In this document: positions 33,740 to 37,845 of the stretch, piece by piece
How positions within the stretch are numbered: position 1 is the first letter of the stretch
How the letters are laid out: the number at the start of each line of letters is the position of its first letter
Assembly: GCA_015680685.1 (NCBI GenBank)
Contig: MNCI01011411.1
Coordinates: forward strand, 468,829 to 506,673
Reading direction: 5' to 3'
DNA: 37,845 bases
Source: Gnetum montanum
Taxonomy: Eukaryota > Streptophyta > Gnetopsida > Gnetales > Gnetaceae
Notes under the pieces: model-generated
What the model was told of the DNA's origin: nothing
Seen by the model: only the letters and a program-made list of their open reading frames with translations
The model's database searches: none
Program-made: the position numbers and the translations under genes

Positions 33740-34528
33740 ACCGATCTTTTTTTTTTCTCAGGAAACGGAAAAAAGGAAAAAAGTCTTCCTAGATTTCGGG
33801 TCAGAAAAACAATCAAGATGTAAAAAATAAAAATCGGAAAAAGAACTCAGATTCGCCTTAGTTTCAGATAAACGAAGCTCCATCATCCGTCAAACAGACA
33901 AACATGCGTGGCAGGAGTTGCATCAATAATGTGCCTTCTCGACTGCCAAGCAGATTGAGAAGAAGAGGATGAAGGAACGCAGAATCTGATTAAGACTTAT
34001 CATCATCGTCAACATCTATTGCTTCAAGCTGCAGACGTTCCTTCACTGATTTGGATTCAATAATATCAGGGTCTGCTTCAAAGCAAAACCAAATCATCGG
34101 CCATGGCCTCAGACTTAAACTAATGAGAATGAGAATGAGAATGAGAATGAGATGCCTGTCTTCCCCTTAACCTTCTGCCCCTTGTCAAAACCCCAAAGTA
34201 ATTTTTTTTCTTTTTTCTTTAAGTTTTTACTTTTAAACACAGTTAGGTTGTGGAACAGTGATATGAGAATTTTAAAAATCGCAGAAATTTTAGATCACGG
34301 TTTGAACCTGGAGCTCGTTGATTGAACACAGTTACCCACTCATAACATCGCGTTCACATAAACAGAAAATTAGAGGAAACAAACGTAAAGGGCCGGCAAC
34401 GTGAAACGTTGCTTATTTAACAGCTACGTAAACATTTTTCCGGAGAATTTTCAAAGAATCCGTTTATTTCTAATTTCTTTTTTATTTTTTATTTAAATAA
34501 CGCATTGAATAAGTTCTTTTTGTTAGTG
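33740..34528. other. Intergenic stretch with microsatellite and a tRNA-like promoter pair
   Basis: Homopolymer T runs occur at 33632-33648, 33747-33757 and 34201-34220. A hexanucleotide microsatellite (ATGAGA)5 lies at 34122-34151. On the minus strand at about 34292-34345 an A-box-like ATGAGTGGGTAAC and a perfect B-box-like GGTTCAAACC occur in order, perhaps a SINE or tRNA remnant. One short coding-like ORF is listed separately. Confidence 0.4.
33990..34097 (-). other. Short ORF resembling a last exon (unidentified)
   Basis: The minus strand encodes 35 residues from ATG 34097: MIWFCFEADPDIIESK, SVKERLQLEAIDV and a DDDDKS tail before TAA. The composition, with an acidic C-terminus and balanced codons, looks coding rather than random. 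No upstream frame extends it, and a (CATTCT)n-rich tract ending in AG upstream could be a splice acceptor. I do not recognise a family. It may be the remnant of a retrocopy or the end of a gene whose other exons were lost. Confidence 0.3.
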
Positions 34529-34631
34529 ATAGATGGCTCAAGTGGTTAGCTCATTCTTAATTCTTCTAATGTATCTTATTAGTTATATATCTTTGGGTGT
34601 ACATGATGAATTAACCACTTGAGCCACCTAT
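34529..34631. repeat. Inverted repeat with box-A-like arms
   Basis: ATAGATGGCTCAAGTGGTTAG at 34529-34549 and the reverse complement of 34611-34631 match at 19 of 21 positions, across a 61-bp AT-rich loop. The arm TGGCTCAAGTGGTTA fits the Pol III box A consensus, so two box A elements face each other. No box B follows in either direction at the normal distance. Confidence 0.8.
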
Positions 34632-34739
34632 GGCTATGAGCTACCTCTTAGTAGCATAATAGCCAGTTCTACATTGCTTATGTTGCTAAAGCATGTCACT
34701 TGTTGTATAAGGGTGTTAGAACCTTGAAAATAATTGTAA

Positions 34740-35461
34740 TATAGCATTGGGAGTGTCTTGGTTGACACAATTATTTAACAAAATTTTGAAGGATGAAGAA
34801 ATGCCCAACAATTGAAGAAAAAGTCCTATTGTTCCCATTTACAAACATAAAAGGGACATATAAAATTGTGCAAACTATAGAGGAATCAAGGTAATGAGCC
34901 ATACTATGAAGCTTTGGGAGTGAATCATAGAGCAGTGTCTCAGACTTGAATCAATAGTATCATAAAATCAACTTGGATTTATGCCAGGGAGATCTACTAT
35001 GAAGGTTATTTTTAAACATAGAAAAAAAAATCTACATATGATCTTCATTGATTTGGAAAAAGCATATGATAGAGTGCCTAAATATATTGTTTGGTGGATC
35101 TTGTGAAAGAAAAACATCCTTGATAAATATATTAAAGGCATTCAAGATATGTATAAAGGAGCTATTACTAAAATTAGAATAGCTTGTGGAATAATATCTG
35201 ATTTTCCAATCACAATAGGTCTACATCAAGGGTCTGCACTTAGTTTATACTTATTTGCCATTATTATGGATGAATTAATAAAGGAAATACAAGATGAAAT
35301 CCCTTGGTATATAATTTTGGAAATGATATTACGTTGATAGATATAACGCAAGAAAGTATTGCTACTAAAATGGAGAAGTAGAAACATGTTCTAGAATCAA
35401 AATACTTAAAATTAGCAAAAGTAAGACAAAATATATGAAATGCAATTTTAATAATAGCATA
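34740..35461 (+). pseudogene. RTE-type LINE reverse transcriptase fragment
   Basis: The plus strand reads, with scattered stops, an [66 protein letters not shown], then an open piece at 35149-35337 with GLHQGSALSLYLFAIIMDEL. These are the finger and palm motifs of plant RTE-like LINEs. At the catalytic FADD position a one-base shift gives FGND (about 35308-35325), so it is inactive. A thumb-like part (TKMEK, LESKYLKLAK) follows until an LTR fragment cuts in at 35462. The endonuclease half is not next to it. Confidence 0.8.
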
Positions 35462-36160
35462 TGATGAGCGGTGGGTACTTGCTACGCTCAACCATACGAA
35501 TTACAAGCACTCACGTGCAATCTGATCGAATTCCGTGGATGAGACTATTTTGGCATCTAGATCATTAGGCATTGATTGCAATTCATTGTCTTCCCACTTG
35601 GACTAGTGGTAGCTTTGTCACATATGGTTTAGTCCAAAGTGAGGCATATGATTGTTGATGTTGTTTTGGCTTTATGCTAGTCGTAACGATAATAGAGAAA
35701 TTAATCATTTAATCTAATTACAATAGGAAGATAAATGTTAAATTAGCTTACAAGCGATGAGTGTCGATTCCCAACTTGCCATACATGTCTTGAACCCACA
35801 TATCCACAACTAGGATTACCAAGCATTATGCTACTAGGCGAACCAAGCAATAATGCTGCTGGGATTATCAAGTAAACACTTGTTTACATTGGAAACTAGT
35901 CACACTCATTTCGTCAATTAATTAATGTGCATGGAAATGTAAATATTAACCAAGTACATGTAGAGTAAATTGCATGGAAAATAAATCTAATGTAAGTCAT
36001 AGTGCTATAATGAATATGAATCAATCTTGATCTTATTGTTGTTCATGGAATGTTGTTCATGGAATGTGTTCAGGTACATTGCCACTCGAATAAGATGCTA
36101 TACAATTGACTCAAATCCACACTATGGGCACTGAAACACCACAAAAAATTTCGAATTTGG
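35462..36160 (-). repeat. LTR fragment of the Athila/Tat-like family (LTR3)
   Basis: It begins TGATGAGC like LTR2 and follows it block by block: AACCATA.GAAT, TCCATGGA/TCCGTGGATGA, AAGGCATATGAT/GAGGCATATGAT, ACCAAGCA, GGGATTA.CAAGTAAA, and CTATGGGCACT at about 36121-36132. Similarity fades after about 36160, before the TATA region. It ends inside the LINE with no PBS, so it is the U5 side of a solo or truncated LTR, inserted into the LINE and itself cut by the plus-strand element at 36270. Confidence 0.7.
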
Positions 36161-36269
36161 CACTTGTCTAACAAGAAGCAGATCCCTGTGACCCTCAGAC
36201 GACGTCGGCTACATTTGGAGTCACACATGGTAATTTTGAGGACTGAAACACTCGATTTTTACCAAGTGT

Positions 36270-37306
36270 TGTACCAGCGTCTACGCCCAGCGTANCCAGC
36301 ATCCATCAGCGTATACGCCCCCGCATATATGCTAGCATCCACCAGCGTATACGCCCCCGCGTATACGCCAGCATCCATCAGCGTATATGCCAGCGTCCAT
36401 CCAAGTTCACACGCTCAGCAAGTCCAGCGTATACGCCCAGCGTATACGCTGGCCTGATGTAGCGTATACGCCCAGCGTATACCATGTTTCTAAAATGTAC
36501 ACGCCCGGTTGACACGCCACGTGTCTCCCAACCCGATTTTCCCGATAACCCTTCCCCTATAAAAAGCCCAGTTTTCCGCGTTTCCAAGGTCGGAAAAAAT
36601 TTACGAGAGCAGACTCAAAAACAATTACGCTGCAAAACCAAAGCTTAAAACCCTCTACGCTGGAAGTCTTGTATGTTGAGCAATCTCTACGCTCCGCCTA
36701 CCGTGCAAACCAGCCGCCTCCCTACGCCCACCGGGGCTCTACGTCCGCCTTGTGTTCAGCCACAACTGCGTTTAGACCGGTGCACACTATTTCACTCCAT
36801 AATACAGTTTACAGTTTACAATTTCAGTTTACGCTGTGTTCGCACTTCCTGTTTAAGCTATATACGCTTTACGCTCTGTTTAAAACCGTTTACGCTTACG
36901 CTGCATTTACGCTGTATACGCTTTACGCTCTGTTCAAACCCTGTTTACGCTGTCTACGCCCTGTTCACACTTTATGCCGTATACGCCTCTTTTACGCTCT
37001 TACGCTGTTCATACCTGGCTTACGCCCTGCTTTCACTATTACGCTGCTTACACTTTGTTCACGCCCTGTTTTCACTGTTCGCTCCATTTTACACCCGTTA
37101 CATAGTTTACGTATAACCCAACATATAACACTTCGGTGGCGCTCGGGGAAATCCTTGTCTGATCTGCGTGCAGACCACCCAAGGTACCCTACCTTCGTGC
37201 ATTTCAGCACGCCCTCAGGCGAAGGTGGGGTCATCTGTGCTCGTCCTGCGATCCCGCGGTCTCTGTTTTCCCTTCCAGCCGGGGACCAACGATTTCAGGC
37301 GGTACA
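36270..37306 (+). repeat. 5' LTR of a tRNA-Asn-primed retrotransposon, with palindrome array
   Basis: It starts TGTACC (36270) and ends GGTACA (37306), a perfect 6-bp terminal inverted repeat; the PBS follows 5 bases later. A TATA box CTATAAAAAG is at 36557-36566. U3 holds six exact GCGTATACGC palindromes (first bases 36309, 36345, 36359, 36427, 36440, 36462) plus imperfect ones. The transcribed part (36820-37110) is a low-complexity field of TTTACGCTGT-like words. CpG is frequent here, unlike the decayed elements elsewhere, so the copy looks young. Base 36296 is n. A possible target-site duplicate on this side is AGTGT (36265-36269); the other end is off the window. An alternative start near 36165 cannot be excluded. 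Confidence 0.7.
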
Positions 37307-37311
37307 GAAAT

Positions 37312-37331
37312 TGGCACTAGAAAGAGGGCCT
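37312..37331 (+). other. Primer-binding site complementary to tRNA-Asn
   Basis: TGGCACTAGAAAGAGGGCCT matches the complement of the 3' end of tRNA-Asn(GTT) plus CCA at 17 of 20 positions. The tRNA used for comparison is the one encoded at 32174-32247. Two of the three differences are A in place of G. Confidence 0.85.
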
Positions 37332-37344
37332 CCGCTTGAACAAG

Positions 37345-37660
37345 TTGACTGTACGCTTCCCAGCGTCTATGCTTATCAGCATTTTCGCTGCCCCGTTGAA
37401 ACCCTCGATTCTCAGCGTCTACGCTGTCAACCTGCTAGTGTCTACGCTGCAATCAGAAACCCTAGCGTCTACGTTGTCAACTTGCCAACGTCTACGCTGC
37501 GCAATTACTCCAGCGTTTACGCTACCCGAAGACCAGCGTCTACGCTGCTAACTTACGCCAGCGTCTACGCTGCACGCTTACACCAACATCTACGCTGCAC
37601 ACTTACGCCAACGTCTACGCTGCACGCTTATGCTGTAGATTCGTCTACGCCGGCCACAGT
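37345..37660 (+). repeat. Leader array of ~25-bp units on CAGCGTCTACGCTG
   Basis: Units with the near-palindrome CAGCGTCTACGCTG begin at 37359, 37413, 37437, 37463, 37486, 37510, 37534, 37559, 37585 and 37611, mostly 23-26 bp apart. Exact copies lie at 37413, 37534 and 37559; others differ by one to three bases. The array sits between the PBS and the gag start. It inflates an apparent 351-codon ORF (36669-37724) that is not a gene. Confidence 0.9.
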
Positions 37661-37680
37661 TTCATACGCAGTTTATCATC

Positions 37681-37845
37681 ATGAATCCCGTAAACACTAC
37701 CGCTGCCACTACCCAGGACGTTAACATCTCAGACACCATGGCTGCTCAGCAGTCTGTCACACCACATTTGGGAGGGCAATCCACAATGGGGCCCCGTCGG
37801 TCTTTGAAGTTACAAGGGAGAGATCCAGCCGCTAACGTAATAACC
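37681..37845 (+). CDS. Start of a gag-like ORF, truncated by the window
   Basis: From ATG 37681 the frame is open for 55 codons to the end: MNPVNTTAATTQDV, then AAQQSVTPHLGGQ and GPRRSLKLQGRDPA. A second in-frame ATG is at 37738. It follows the PBS and leader array, where Gag is expected. The first residues are Thr/Gln-rich, as many plant Gag N-termini are, but no domain can be called. This frame meets a stop at 37551, before the ATG, so 37681 is the most upstream start. Confidence 0.55.
   Translation, partial: MNPVNTTAATTQDVNISDTMAAQQSVTPHLGGQSTMGPRRSLKLQGRDPAANVIT

Noticed and set aside
37137-37154. TGGCGCTCGGGGAAATCC as the PBS, with an LTR ending at 37130 (ACATATAACA)
   Set aside because: The site at 37312 matches a real tRNA 3' end at 17/20 positions and is preceded by GGTACA, which pairs with TGTACC at 36270. 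The earlier site lies inside U5.
35462-37306. One single 1.8-kb LTR starting at TGATGAGC
   Set aside because: TGATGAGC is the U5 end of a minus-strand family (proved by the PBS at 3468-3486), whereas the right-hand element has a plus-strand TATA and PBS. Two elements of opposite orientation fit better.
37345-37660. CRISPR-like array
   Set aside because: The units are contiguous near-palindromes without unique spacers, lie in a retrotransposon leader, and the genome is a plant.
36669-37724. A 351-codon plus-strand ORF, the longest in the window
   Set aside because: It crosses the LTR end and the PBS, its protein is made of repeated VYA/STL words produced by the TACGC repeats, and overlapping frames are open for the same reason. 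It is a composition artefact, not a gene.

Overview
The window is nuclear DNA of a land plant. It has split genes with GT-AG introns up to 1.8 kb, two eukaryotic tRNA genes without encoded CCA, Ty3/gypsy and RTE-type retroelements in every state of decay, and a plastid-style N-terminal leader on its main gene. The crowding of old, nested LTR elements and the long introns suggest a large-genome seed plant, possibly a gymnosperm; that last step is inference.

Layout. 1-8986: degenerate minus-strand Ty3/gypsy (Athila/Tat-like) sequence. It holds a partial LTR (1-226), gag-protease to the start of reverse transcriptase (227-3467), a primer-binding site, a complete 899-bp LTR (3487-4385), an unassigned stretch, and an RT-RNaseH-integrase fragment (6590-8986). 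8987-16960: a plus-strand gypsy element (LTR, Met-type PBS, gag, protease, integrase C-terminus) cut open by a minus-strand, non-autonomous relative (12024-15902). That insert is bounded by a 6-bp direct repeat AATACT. 16960-19349: LTR-like AT-rich DNA and a LINE endonuclease fragment. 19350-19423: tRNA-Val(AAC), followed by a small array that repeats the tRNA 3' end.

19968-26515: the best gene, seven exons and 384 codons, encoding a DUF1338/HglS/FLO7-type 2-oxoadipate dioxygenase/decarboxylase (lysine catabolism). One intron appears to use a GC donor. 27870-33730: an old tandem duplication of about 2.7 kb. The left copy carries an intact single-exon gene for a 143-aa MGNC protein (29313-29744). 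The right copy has lost promoter, start codon and reading frame, and a tRNA-Asn(GTT) gene sits inside its former coding region. 34740-35461: an RTE-type LINE RT fragment, cut by an LTR fragment of the left-hand family (35462-~36160).

36270-37845: the 5' end of a young-looking plus-strand LTR retrotransposon. It has a 1,037-bp LTR with TGTACC/GGTACA ends, a PBS complementary to the 3' end of the tRNA-Asn whose gene lies 5 kb upstream, and an open gag-like frame running off the window. Its U3 is packed with the perfect palindrome GCGTATACGC, and its leader with a ~25-bp array built on CAGCGTCTACGCTG.

The most unusual theme is that LTRs of three different families here all carry short palindromes (GCGTATACGC, TAGACGTCTA, CGCGATATCACGT arms) just upstream of their TATA boxes. 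The host genes are unrelated to each other; no operon-like organisation is expected or seen.
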